Origin: Spiroplasma monobiae MQ-1
GTDB taxonomy: Bacteria > Bacillota_I > Bacilli_A > Mycoplasmatales > Mycoplasmataceae
Direction of reading: 5' to 3'
Assembly: GCF_002865545.1 (NCBI RefSeq)
Contig: NZ_CP025543.1
Coordinates: 620,001 to 684,000 of the forward strand
Length of the DNA stretch: 64,000 nt
A model generated the notes under the pieces. It did no database searches. It was given only the letters and a program-made list of their open reading frames with translations, and was not told the DNA's origin. Positions 19,845 to 31,029 of the stretch are shown here, one piece after another. Numbering within the stretch: the stretch's first letter is position 1; every line of letters begins with the position of its first letter. The position numbers were made by a program, and so were the translations under genes.

Positions 19845-21341
19845 TTAATTAAAGTATCCTTTCGCAAAATCAAAGTAATATTGAATTCAATAAGTATCAT
19901 TATAATTGGCTTTTCATCACAATGGTTCATGATTTATTTGTGACTCATCCAATTCTCCAATTTTTAGTTCTCCAGAAGGCACTATTTCCATTCCGTTAAC
20001 TAAATAAGTTGATGAATAAATAGAAGCTAGATAAGGCATTGTATCTAGATTACTTCTTGATGTTGCATTAACATAGTTAATGCTCTTAAAGAAGTTATAA
20101 GTAAGTTTAGGATCTCTTAAAACTTTTACAATATATCTTTGGGTTTTTTTACCTGCTTGAGTTCATTTGTTTTCAATTCTGTCAGCTATTTTTAAGAATG
20201 GATTTTTTTCTCTGTCATCTTCAGCTCATTTATAAAAGTTTATAAATTCTTTTTCATTTAATCATCCACCATGGATTTTTTCATCATTTTCATGTGTTGC
20301 AATATAATAATTGTCCAAAGCGTTTATTAATTCAGGACTTGTAACTGTAGTTTGCTCGCCAGGATTAACTCCATCAACAAATAACATTGTACCCATTAAC
20401 ATCATTTCAGAAAATAATCTGAAAATTGATTTAGAATCTTGAGGCATTATATCAATACATGCTGAAATAGGAAGTGAAAGTGGATTTGATGAAGAGTAAC
20501 CTTCAGCAAGTAAATCTTCATAAATTACAAAAAAGTCTTTTAAATCAGAAATTTGTTTATTTGCTATTAATTGAGAAGCCATAACCATCATTGGATCTAA
20601 TACATATTTTGAAAGACAAGCATTTGTATAAGTAAAACCAAAAACAGGAACAGATGGTAAAGGTGATGCTATTTTTCTTGATAAAGAGTATTTTTTATAA
20701 GCAGAACTGCCCAATCATTTTTCTCTTATCTCTTCTTCTGTCATATTCTCATCATCTTTTGAATAACTAATAAAACCTATTCTTTGATGTTCTGTTTGAA
20801 ATAACGGGAAACTTGCCATAAAGCTAACTCCCATTGATAAGGTCATACCAATTGCAAGACCATTAAAAGCACCAATTAAAGTATCCACTTTTCCTATAAC
20901 TCTCATTTTTTTCATTTTTCTTTTAAAAGATTTATATAAAAGCAAACCTATTAAGTTAACAATTATAAATACAAATCCACTAAAAAATAAATAAAGACCT
21001 AGAGCAGAAATGGTTTTTAAAACTTCATAACCAACTCCACCACCCTCTATTGGAAAACTTCCATTACCAGGCAATAATGAACTTATTGCTTGTGCTATTG
21101 AATCTCCCAAAAAAGAAAATACTTGGTCAACACCCAGAGAAACTCACAATTTCATAAAGAGTGGATTAATTGAATTTGTAAGTAAAGATGGTATGAACAT
21201 TAAAAGAATAACTACAATTATTTGTAAAACCAATAAATAGAATGTTATAAAAAATCCCCTGGTCATACCTCAAACTGTACATCCAATAATAATAGCAAAA
21301 GCCATTATATCAAATAATCATCAAGGACCTATGTTTATCAT
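19845..21341 (-). CDS. CvpA-like multi-spanning membrane protein with long C-terminal domain
   Basis: A 498-residue protein. The N-terminal 160 residues have four hydrophobic segments: a first pair around GPWWLFDIMAFAIIIG and a second around GLYLFFSGFVFIIVNLIG, then a basic loop and GKVDTLIGAFNGLAIGMTLSMG. This is the layout of the CvpA family. The remaining 330 residues are soluble, tryptophan-rich and unfamiliar. I choose the ATG at 21339-21341 because GGAGTG stands 7 bases before it; an in-frame ATG at 21356 has no such site. It is cotranscribed with acpS. Confidence 0.65.
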
Positions 21342-21443
21342 CGGCTTTCACTCCATTCATTCTAAGAATAATTATACCAATATTATTATTTGAAACCAAA
21401 AGCATATTTTACTTTATAATTTATCTTGAAAGGTTCGATAGAA

Positions 21444-22334
21444 ATGAATAGTTTAAGTTTTAAAAAAGTAGATGAAAATGAAATTAATAAAATTGTTGAA
21501 GATAATAAGAACTTTTTAACTACTTCAAAAAATCCATCAATTAAATACCTTTTTAGATTGCCAGAAGGCCTGGTTGTTAATATTTATAAGACAAATACAA
21601 TACTACTTCAAGGAGAAAGTTGCTATGAATTTGCAAATAGATATGGATTAAAAGTAGTTCAAAAAGAAAGTATTTCAAAAAAAACAATAAAAAATATTGA
21701 ATTGCCAAATATAGGATGTGATGAAGTTGGTGTTGGAGATTTTTTTGGTCCTCTAATAACATGTTGTGCTTTTGTTGATAAAGATTTTGAAATTAAATAC
21801 CCTGAACTAATAAATAAAATAACAGATTCAAAAAAAATTAATGATTTAAAAATTATTACTTTATTTGAAGAATTGAAAGATAAAGTGATTTGAGAAGTGT
21901 ATATATTAGAAAATTTTAAATATAATAAAGCATATGATATATATAAAAACACACACACTTTAAAGGCAATTTGTCATAACCAAGCTTTAAAAAGATTATT
22001 TAGAAATAATTCTGATTTAATAGGAAATAAAATAATAATGGATCAATTTGTAAATGAAAGAAGCTATTATAATTACTTAAAAGACCAAGAAACAGTTATT
22101 AATAAAATATACTTTGAAACAAAAGCTGAATCTAAATACATTTCTGTTGCTTGTGCAAGTATTATTGCTAGGTATCATTTCTTAAAAGAAATAGATCGTT
22201 TAGAGAAAGAGTATAGCGTTAATCTGCCTTTGGGTGCAAACAATAATGTTAAAGAAATTGTAAATAAATATAAATTAGAAAAATCTAATGAAATAGATAA
22301 GTTTACTAAGATGCATTTCAACAGTAAAATATAA
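21444..22334 (+). CDS. rnhC: Ribonuclease HIII
   Basis: A 296-residue RNase that removes RNA from RNA-DNA hybrids. The N-terminal 85 residues form the substrate-binding domain. The catalytic part begins GCDEVGVGDFFGPLITC, giving the Asp-Glu pair, then IIMDQF for the third acid, and YISVACASIIARYHFL. One TGA at 21891 is tryptophan. The start is the ATG at 21444, with AAAGG about 9 bases upstream; an upstream TTG at 21426 overlaps that site. It is divergent from the CvpA-like gene. Confidence 0.93.
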
Positions 22335-22362
22335 AAAAATCCATTTTTCAATGGATTTTTTT
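22334..22362 (+). terminator. Terminator of rnhC
   Basis: AAAAATCCATT-TTTC-AATGGATTTTTTTT directly after the stop codon. Confidence 0.88.
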
Positions 22363-22379
22363 TATTCTCAACGATGGAC

Positions 22380-22416
22380 GCATTGAGAACTCAATGCATT
22401 AAAAAACTTTAATGCA
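22380..22416. repeat. Two overlapping inverted repeats between rnhC and the dCMP deaminase gene
   Basis: GCATTGAG-AA-CTCAATGC (22380-22397) and TGCATTAAA-AAAC-TTTAATGCA (22395-22416) share three bases, so they could form mutually exclusive hairpins. An A17 run follows at 22479-22495. No gene is supported between 22335 and 22514. Confidence 0.55.
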
Positions 22417-22514
22417 CGAAATACAGAGTGCTAGTAAACTAACACAATTTAATTATATTCTTAAAATATTTTTTTTGTAAAAAAAAAAAAAAAAAGTGAA
22501 AAAAAGTGGTAAAA

Positions 22515-22985
22515 CTACTCAATTGTCACTTTAACTTCTCTTTTAAAAACTAATTCAACATTAGCTTCTTTAAGCATTTTTTTAGCAATTAAATTTTCAA
22601 CACTTTGATCATACTTATCTGAAGAATAAGTTATTTTTTTTATTCCTGATTGAATAATACTTTTAGTGCATTCATTGCAAGGAAATAAATTAGTGTATAT
22701 TTCACAACCCCTAACAGAATCTTTAGAAGAAAGAATGGCATTTAATTCAGCATGAACTATATAAGGATATTTGGTATTTTCAAATTCCCCTTCCCTATCT
22801 CAAGGATAGTTATCATCATCCAAACCTCTAGGCAAACCATTATAACCAGTTGAAACTACTTGCTTTAAATCGTTAATTATTACACAACCAACTTGAGTTG
22901 ATGGATCTTTACTTCGCATAGCATTTAATTGAACCATTGCCAAAAAGTAAGTATCTCAATCAATATAATCATTTCTTTTTTTCAT
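22515..22985 (-). CDS. dCMP deaminase (ComEB-like)
   Basis: A 156-residue zinc deaminase that turns dCMP into dUMP, the substrate of thymidylate synthase. It has the catalytic HAELNAIL (His and Glu) and the zinc cysteines in FPCNECTKSI, plus RSKDPSTQVGCVI and GYNGLPRGLDD at the front. It is the last gene of the ileS operon, starting 3 bases after the rhomboid-like gene ends. A T17 run (minus strand) lies about 20 bases past the stop, without a strong hairpin. Confidence 0.94.
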
Positions 22986-22988
22986 AAA

Positions 22989-24302
22989 TTATCACCCTGT
23001 TATTATTGAACCATCTGGATTCATAAATCAGTCTAATCATCCGTTTCTAACAAATATTTTATTTACTTGATCGGCATTCATTCAACCCCTAATTTTATAT
23101 TGATATAAAACATTTAAACTATACAAATCATGTGCAGGATAGTAATAATTTATTATAGAAGCAACTAAAGGGACAATAAATGCAAAAGATAATATAATTA
23201 TTGGTAAAATAATCAACTTATCAATATTTTCTTTATTGTAAGTGGTTAATAAATATATACTTGAAGAAATTGCAGCAGATGCAATTATCATTATAAATAA
23301 ATGACTTCCCCCCATAAATAATGGATAAACAACTAAACAAATTATAGGAAATACTAATCTATTTTTTGAAAACAATTGAATTGGTTCTCTTTTTTTGTCT
23401 CAAGTAGTTACACCCAAAACACCAACGACACTTGCCATAAATCCTAAAGGTCCTGCAAAAATTGCGCTTTGATCGGGAACCATTGCACTAACAAAAAAGC
23501 CAACCAAAGGATAAGTCAAGAAAATTGAGATGGCAAATTTAAATGAACCAACCAATCCCTCTGTATATCTTGACAGCTTAATTGTAGCTCCACTAATAAA
23601 TAATATCTGAATTATAGCCATTAAAAAACCTTGTCCATTAACAGTAAATCCATAAGTGAATATTCTTCATCATTGACCACCATTAATAGTTAAATTTCTG
23701 TTTGTAGCTCCAAAAAATAAATCAATTATTGGACTTGCAGATCCACCAAATCACAAGAAACTTAAAACCAAAGTTATAATTGGCATTACAAAAAATATTG
23801 CCATTAACGTTATTGATATTGGACTGTTTCTATTCATTCTTTGAATAGCTTTTTTAAATTTCAAATTAGAAGATTTTGAAGGATCTTTTAAGATTTCAAT
23901 CATTTCTTCATCTGAAATTGATTCTTCAAATTCTTCTTTTTCTTGTTCTTTTAAAGAATCTATTTTAGAAAAATAAGGTCTAATTTTTGTTTTAGCTTCT
24001 TCTAAAGTTGAAACACTTAAAGTTGTACCCTCAAAAGTTATATCGATTTCACTATCGCTTATTGCAATATTGAGCAATTCTACTTTTTCTCTTTTTTGTT
24101 CTTTTAAAGTTTGTTTTATTTCATCTAAGTTTTTATCGGTTGTAACAGGCGAACCCACCGTTAATCTAATAATTTTAAAATTAGCTTTTGGATTAACTAG
24201 GTAAGATACATAATCATTACTAAATTGCTCTAAAGCCTTATATTTTTCTACTTTCACAAAATAATGTACTAAACTTAATTTTAATTCATTAAAGTTTGCC
24301 AT
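22989..24302 (-). CDS. Rhomboid-family membrane protein lacking the catalytic serine
   Basis: A 437-residue protein. Residues 1-165 are soluble and helical with charged segments. The rest is a rhomboid-type six-helix core: FFGATNRNLTINGGQWWRIFTYGF matches the family's GxWWRLFTY opening. The position of the active GxSG reads AGPLGFMASVVGVLG, with leucine in place of serine. A histidine remains in GGSHLFIMI but the usual HGG loop is absent. It is therefore probably a pseudoprotease that binds membrane clients, like iRhoms. It lies between rluD and the dCMP deaminase gene. Confidence 0.75.
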
Positions 24303-24313
24303 GTTTTACTCAC

Positions 24314-25228
24314 CTATTCTTTAAACATATTGATTTTATCATTAAATTCTTTTGGTAATTCACTTATTAAGTCAATTTTTTCATTTGTAATTGGATGATT
24401 GAAAACTAATCTATAAGCATGTAGATATTGCCCAAATTCTTCTTCCATATCTTTTCTAAATGCATACAAAGGATCTCCAACAACTGGATGCTTTATGTAT
24501 GCCATATGAACTCTAATTTGATGAGTTCTTCCAGTTTCAATAACACAACTTATTTTTGTATGATTTTCATAACGTTCTAAGACACTAAAGTTTGTAATAG
24601 CATGTTTTGAATTCACATCAGTTGTTGTCATTTTTTTACGATCACCTCTGTGGCGACCAATTGGCGCATTTATTTTACCAGCATTGGGTTCAACCACTCC
24701 ATGAACAAGAGCTATATACTCTTTGTGTATTTCATTGTTTGCCAACATTTCTGTTAGTCTTTTATGTGCTTTGTCATTTTTAGCAACAATCATTAATCCT
24801 GTTGTCATTTTATCAAGTCTATGAACTATTCCTGGACGCAATACCCCTCCAATTGAAGATAAATCTTTTACCTTAAATAATAATCCATTTACAAGTGTTC
24901 CACTTGGGTTTCCAGCTGCAGGGTGAACTACAAGACCGTTTGGTTTATTAACAACTAATAAATCTTTATCTTGGTAAACTATTTCAAAATCAATATCTTC
25001 AGCAACTGCTTCTAATTCAGTTGGTTCTTTAATATTCATTTTAATAACATCTCCATTTAAAAGATTGTATTTAACTGTTACTGACTCTTCATTTACAAGT
25101 ACATCATTAGATTCAATTAGTTTTTGAACATAACTTCTAGAAAAATCATATTCTTCTTTTAAGTAATCTGTTAAATATTTATCTAATCTTCCTGAGTCTT
25201 GTTCTAATTTAATTTCTAATTGTTCCAT
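24314..25228 (-). CDS. rluD: RluD-family 23S rRNA pseudouridine synthase
   Basis: A 304-residue enzyme. The N-terminal S4-like RNA-binding domain spans residues 1-75, and the catalytic core has the aspartate in RPGIVHRLDKMTTGLMIVAK. The later blocks IETGRTHQIRVHM and HPVVGDPLYAF are standard. The gene follows lspA at 3 bases, with AAGGGG as ribosome site. Which helix-69 or other uridines it modifies cannot be read from sequence. Confidence 0.93.
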   Translation of the reverse strand: MEQLEIKLEQDSGRLDKYLTDYLKEEYDFSRSYVQKLIESNDVLVNEESVTVKYNLLNGDVIKMNIKEPTELEAVAEDIDFEIVYQDKDLLVVNKPNGLVVHPAAGNPSGTLVNGLLFKVKDLSSIGGVLRPGIVHRLDKMTTGLMIVAKNDKAHKRLTEMLANNEIHKEYIALVHGVVEPNAGKINAPIGRHRGDRKKMTTTDVNSKHAITNFSVLERYENHTKISCVIETGRTHQIRVHMAYIKHPVVGDPLYAFRKDMEEEFGQYLHAYRLVFNHPITNEKIDLISELPKEFNDKINMFKE

Positions 25229-25231
25229 AAT

Positions 25232-25981
25232 TTACCCCTTGTTTTTATATTCTTTTCACTCTTTTGAAAGTTCTTTGTTTTTCTTTAAATATTCAAAATA
25301 TGTTATTTTATCTTCTTTTTTTAAACTTACAGAGTGATAGTAAGATTCAAAAAGAAGAGTCTTTCTGTTAACAATATCGCTATAAAATTCAAATTTTTCT
25401 TCATTCTTATTTTTCATAGTTGTTTCTATTATTATCAGAACAATATAGACTATGAAAATAATTAAAATTATTGCAACAGCAATTGAAACTCAAGCATCAG
25501 CTAAGTTGAAAATATAAGAATTTGAACCTAAAAAGTTAAATTCAAATTTGATAAAATCAACCACACCACCTTTGATTCCATCTTTAGTTTCAGGAGCTCA
25601 AGCTCTTGCAATTAGGTTTGCAACACTTCCCGATACCATTAAATTAATTGGTATCAATCAATATTTATTTTTCATAAAAATAAATATTGCAATAAGGAAT
25701 AAAGTTACAATTGCAGCAATTGTAACAGCCAAACCCAAATTGTCTGCATTCATTCCATATGCTGCACCTGGATTTATTGTGTATTCAAAACCTATAAAAC
25801 CAGGAATAAATGAAACTCCTGGACTCTCATCTAAAGTCATAGTAGATACAACTATTGCCTTGGTTATTCAATCAAATAACACTAAAATTAGTATAAGTGG
25901 TAAACATCATACTAATTTGTATTTTCAAATATAATTATATGTTTTTAAGTTTGACTTAATGTTAAATATAAAGTCTTTCAT
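25232..25981 (-). CDS. lspA: Lipoprotein signal peptidase (signal peptidase II)
   Basis: A membrane aspartyl protease that cuts before the lipobox cysteine of lipoproteins such as OppA and those encoded nearby. The 249-residue protein has NPGAAYG, NLIARAW, DGIKGGVVDFIKF and FNLADAWVS; the two aspartates in the last two blocks are catalytic. A C-terminal cytosolic extension of about 60 residues, rich in Lys and Glu, makes it longer than usual. AAGGTG lies before the ATG, 11 bases after ileS ends. Confidence 0.94.
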
Positions 25982-25992
25982 TTTTTCACACC

Positions 25993-28701
25993 TTAATTAA
26001 TTACATCAAAACATCTTTGACAGATATCTTCTTTTAACTCATCAAAGATAGCTCAACATCTCTGACATTTTAACCCTTGTTTTAATTCTACACTAACATT
26101 TGCTACCTTAGATTTTATTTCTTCTTTTGGTTCTGAAAAGTTAATTGAGTTTACAATTAAGATCTGGTTTAAGTCTTCAAATTGTTTTATAAAATCAAAT
26201 TCTTTTTTAACTTCTAAACTAACAACTGCTTCAAATCCTTTTTTAATGATTTTTTCATTTCTAGCTTTTTCTAAAGCTTCATTTACATCATCGCGTAAAT
26301 CTAAAACTGCTTTTCATTTTGAGTTAAAATCTTCTGATTGTGCAAATTTTTGCTCTCTTAAATCTAATAAGTGAATTGATTCAACTTTTTCAATATTTTG
26401 AATATGTTGATATGCTTCTTCTACAGTATGAATTAAAACTGGTTTTAATACATCCAAAAGAACTCAAAGTTGTTCATACATAACTGTTTGAACTTGTCTT
26501 CTTCTAACTGAATTTTCAGCTTCAACATAAATAATATCTTTAATGAAGTCTAGGTAAAATGATGATAAATCATTTGCTACATAGTTATTTACTAATTTAA
26601 ATCCACTATTAAATGAGTAATTTTCCATTGCATTAAAGTATTTTTCTTTAAATACAGTTAGATTATTTAAAGCAAATTTATCAACATCAGTTAATTGTTC
26701 TTGGTAATCTTTTTTAGGGTCAAAGTCAACTAGATTAGATAACATAAATCTAATTGTGTTTCTAATTTTTCTATATGATTCAGATACTTGTTTTAAAATT
26801 TCTTGACCAATTCTTTGATCATCGGTAAAGTCTGTCGAAAATACTCAAAGCCTTAAAATATCTGCTCCTAAATCATTTGCAATCTCCAAAGGATCGATTG
26901 TATTTCCAATTGATTTAGACATTTTTTTACCCTTTTCATCATTTGTCATTCCGTGAGTAATTAATTGTTTATAAGCAGGTTTCCCATCATATATAACAGA
27001 GTTAATCATTGATGAGTTAAATCAACCTCTATATTGATCATTTCCCTCTAGGTAAACATCAAATGGTCTTCGTAAGTTAAAGTTCTGTTCTATTGCTAAA
27101 TTTGAACTTCCTGAGTCAAATCAAACATCAAGAATATCTGTTTCTTTAACTCAACCTAAACCTTTGAATTGTTCTGGTAAGAATTCATCTGCAGGTAATT
27201 CAAATCATGAATTAGTTCCTTTTTGAGCAATTACCTCAATAGCATAATCAACTATTTCTTTTGATATCTGAGGTTGTTTTTCCTTATCAAAGAAAGCAAT
27301 AATCGGAACTCCTCAAAGTCTTTGACGAGATATGGTTCAATCGTTTCTATCTTTAATAATATTTCTTAATCTTTCTTTTGATCATTCAGGATTTGTTTTA
27401 ACATTGTCAACAATTGCATTATCAATTTCTGTTTTTACATCAAAAAGTCCAACAAATCATTGGTGAGTTGCTCTATATATAACTGGCTTTTTAGTTCTTC
27501 AATCATGAGGATATGAGTGTTTTACAAATTTTAATTTTAATAATAAACCCTTTTCTTGTAAAGTCATACCAATTATTTTATTTGCATCTTCATAAAAGAT
27601 GCCTTCTAATCTAGAATCTTTAACAGTTACATCAAATTTTCCTTGGTCATCAATTGGAGCAAAAGCTTTTAATCCATTATTTTTTACAATTTCAAAGTCA
27701 TCTTCACCAAAACCACCAGCAATATGAACTAATCCAGTTCCAGCTTCACTAGTAACGTGATGTCCAATGACTGTAAATCCAGCTTTTTCTTCATATCAAG
27801 GGTGTTGATATTTAATATTTGTTAAGTCAGTGCCCTTAAATGTTTTAATAACATTTAAATTTTCTCATCCAATTTGTTCAGCAACACTTTCCATTAATTC
27901 TCTTGCAACAATGAATTGTCTTTCATCATTTTCTGGTTTAACAAGAACGTAATCCAACTCTTTTCCCAATGCAATTAGTTGGTTTGAAGGCATTGTTCAT
28001 GGAGTTGTTGTTCAAATTACAAAACAAGTATTTTGTAATTCAGGGTTTTCCAAAACAGGACAAGCAACAAATATTGTTGGTGATTTAACTTCTGCATATT
28101 CAATTTCTGCTTCTGCAAGTGCAGATTCACTTGAAGGAGATCAATAAATTGGTTTTAAATCTCTGTATACTAAGTTTTTTTCAACCATTTTTGAAAATAA
28201 TTTTAGTTCGCTCAATTCAAAATCATCTGTTAAAGTAATATATTTACAATCATAGTCAGTAAAAATTCCCAATCTTCTGAATTGTTCTGATTGATTTGCA
28301 ACTTGTTGTAAAGCATATTCTTTACACAAGTTTCTAAAATCGACTGGACTCATTGCTTTTCTATCTACTCCAGTTTTTGTAATTGCTGTTTCAATTGGTA
28401 AACCGTGAGTATCTCACCCCATTATATATGGTGAATTAAACCCAGTTTGATTTTTTCATCTAACAATAAAATCCTTTAAGATTTTATTTAAAGCATGACC
28501 AACATGTATATTTCCATTTGCATACGGCGGACCATCATGAAGTACAAAAGTTGGTTTATTTTTGCTTAATTCAATTTTTTTCTTATAAATGTTTTTTTCT
28601 TTTCATTCCTTTTGAATATTTGGTTCCTTTGTTTTTAGATCAGCTTTCATATCAAAACTTGTCTGATTGATAAGCAATGTATCTTTATAATTCTTTTCCA
28701 T
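25993..28701 (-). CDS. ileS: Isoleucyl-tRNA synthetase
   Basis: A 902-residue class I enzyme. The HIGH motif appears as HVGHAL in [19 protein letters not shown], and KMSKS as [10 protein letters not shown]. The editing domain (WTTTPWTMPSN) lies between them. The C-terminal zinc finger has CQRC and CQRC, spaced by 14 residues. Many TGA codons are tryptophan. It is the first gene of an operon with lspA, rluD, the rhomboid-like gene and the dCMP deaminase gene, and it is preceded by a T-box leader. Confidence 0.97.
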
Positions 28702-28723
28702 AATTATTAATTCCTTTCAAAAT

Positions 28724-28932
28724 AAAAACGCTCCTAAAAATAGGAGCGTTTTAACGCGGTACCATCCTAATTAAATAATCAAAAAATAAATGATTATTCA
28801 TCTCTTTTAGAGTGTTAACGCTTTCTGTGCGAGGAGTTCTACTAAGTAGTAACTTTTCTTCTCCTATTTGAATAAGTGATAATTTAAATATACTTATGTT
28901 AATTCACACCAACCATTAACTCTCTGTGCAAA
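28724..28932 (-). promoter_or_regulatory. T-box riboswitch leader of ileS
   Basis: On the minus strand the conserved antiterminator AGGATGGTACCGCG (28753-28768) is followed by a terminator hairpin with arms AAACGCTCCTA / TAGGAGCGTTT (28726-28751) and a T-run. The 5' part (28780-28932) can fold into a stem I. The triplet ATC at 28878-28880, followed by A, is the best specifier candidate and fits isoleucine. It senses uncharged tRNA-Ile and would control the whole five-gene operon. Confidence 0.9.
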
Positions 28933-28935
28933 GCA

Positions 28936-30600
28936 TTATTTAGATTTTGTCTTATTCATTAGTGGTGTTAGTAAATCACCGATTGTTTTTTGTATATTTT
29001 CTCCATAATTAAAATTAGTTGGATTTTTGGGATCACTTTGATTTGACATAATTTGGTCATGATTTATACCAAAATAGCTAAAACCAATTATGTTTTCCAC
29101 AACACTGCCGCAATCTTGTAGCATTTTATTCAAAGCCACCTCTAAATTATTTGTTGTTTGGCCTGAAATTGTGCTTGATGGAGCAACACCAAACGCCCCT
29201 GAAGAAGAACCAAAAGTACTTGCAGCACCAATTCTAATTGGTTTATTTGCTAAACTTATAAATCTTGTATTTTTATTTCATTCTTCATCAAGAATTGCTC
29301 TTAAAGTTCCATAAAAATATGCAGGATGTTCAATAGTATCCCCAAAAGATTGTGTTGATCTTATTTTTTCGCCTTTTTCTATAGTTACTTTGCCTTGATC
29401 TCCTACACCTTCAATTGTGTATTTTTCAGGTGAATTTACAAAATTAACAGGTCTATTCATATTATATAAAAGTATAGTTATGTCATTATATCAACCATCC
29501 ATAGACTCAATGAAAGGAATTACAGTTGGTTTATTAGAATTTAATGCGTCTTTAAATAGTCAAGGTATTTTTGAAGTAATTGATAAATGAAAATCTCTTC
29601 CATCTAATCAATATTCAACCATTATTTCCTTAATTGCTTGAGATAATGTTTCTTGACTTTCTCTATTATAGAGAGTTTTACCAGTAATGGCTAAATCCAA
29701 TCCATCAAAACCAAATCCATCAATTATTTCATACAACTTATCTCTTAGTTCATCTTTTTGGTTTCACCTTCAAAGCATTCTATCTGCAGTTGCTCCTCCA
29801 AGTGATGTTATTATTTTTTCATTTGTTTCTCACTTATCAGTTGATGAATTTTCTCCTCACCTAGCTTCTCTTCTATTTGTCAAGAAAGTAGAATTTGGAT
29901 AATCAAATTCCCAATCACCATGAGAACCTTGTGGCTCTGTTGTGAAATCCCCAATATTAAGTCCTTTAATATCGTATTCTCCACCATTTGTTTTTAGAGC
30001 TGAAATATTAATTATATCAAAAGGGTTTGATTTTGCATTTACAACTGAGCTTAGTTTGGGATCTTTATAACCCATACCAACTTTTTTATCATCACCATTT
30101 TCATCTTTTAAATTAATTTCAGTACCTCAATTTCATCAAGTTCCCATTAGATTTCTTTCTTTTTGTTGAATTGGATTCAATGCTTCTTTCACTTGTTCTT
30201 GTGTTGCTTCAAATCTAATTTCAACTTGACCTTTAAGGACTTTTGAACGTTGAGATGCCTTTAATGTAGCTTTATAAGATTCTATATTTTTTTCATTATT
30301 TTCTAAAGTATCCTCTTCAATTTTTGAAATTTTAACTATTGAGTTTTCATCAAACTTCATACTCGCAAGAGCTTCAATTTCTTTTCTTTTAGATGTTTTA
30401 TTGTCTTTGTTTATATCATTAATTTCAGCTAATTTTTGAATTATTGTCTTTTGGTTTATAATACCTTCCATTTGACCTAAATCTCAATTAAAGTTTAAAG
30501 AATCTATATTTTTTGATTTTACAGTACAAGAAACAACGGTTGTGGTTGTTGAAGATATAACAAATGAAGCGGCAGCCAGTATTGTAAGTAACTTTTTCAT
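28936..30600 (-). CDS. Lipoprotein with a degenerate GH18 (chitinase-type) domain
   Basis: A 554-residue surface lipoprotein with a signal ending at TVVSC. A charged region (residues about 40-150) is followed by a domain with GH18 landmarks: DIINISALKTNGG, IITSLGGATADR, GFGFDGLDLAITG, FHLSITSKIPW and the last-strand-like NIIGFSYFGINHDQ. The catalytic DxxDxDxE motif reads D-G-L-D-L-A-I-T, so the third aspartate and the acid glutamate are replaced. Hydrolysis is therefore unlikely, and sugar binding or adhesion is more plausible. It is a single gene with AAAGGAG before the ATG. Confidence 0.62.
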
Positions 30601-30662
30601 ATAAATTCTCCTTTTGTAGTAATTATACAACAAAAAAATAGTTAATTTTTATCAATAATTAC

Positions 30663-31001
30663 CTATTTTTCTAAATTATTAATTACTTCATCTAAAAATA
30701 ATTTCACTTGTTCGTCTTTATTGTTTAAAAAATGATCATTTTTATCAATAAACTCTTCTAAGTATTTAGTGAACTCTAAAGGATTTCTTTCAATATTTGT
30801 TAAAACATCTTCAATATCCTTTTTAAAATCATGTGCAAGAGCAACAGATTTAGAAATTATTATTTCAGCATTTTTTCTAGCAATTTCATAGACGCTTTTA
30901 GTTCTTTGCAAACCCGTTTTTGTATATTCTTCTTTTTTTCTAAAGTTTTCAAGCTCTTTTTCAAGTGATTCAATTTTTCTTTGCATTTCTAAGTTATCCA
31001 T
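30663..31001 (-). CDS. Coiled-coil protein, DivIVA-like (112 aa)
   Basis: A short charged protein with an N-terminal coiled coil (residues about 3-35) and a second helical part. The segment IARKNAEIIISKSVALA resembles the alanine-rich helices of DivIVA-type scaffold proteins, but the conserved N-terminal DivIVA domain is not convincing. GAGG is placed before the ATG, 28 bases after the ABC permease gene ends. The function is unknown. Confidence 0.55.
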   Translation of the reverse strand: MDNLEMQRKIESLEKELENFRKKEEYTKTGLQRTKSVYEIARKNAEIIISKSVALAHDFKKDIEDVLTNIERNPLEFTKYLEEFIDKNDHFLNNKDEQVKLFLDEVINNLEK

Positions 31002-31029
31002 TTTAATAATCCTCTTTTTCTTATAAACA

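Noticed and set aside
21426-21446. A TTG start for RNase HIII at 21426
   Set aside because: It overlaps the AAAGG ribosome site of the better ATG at 21444.
22479-22495. A17 run as an insertion-sequence or retroelement tail
   Set aside because: There is no target duplication, no transposase and no second copy; simple slippage is enough.
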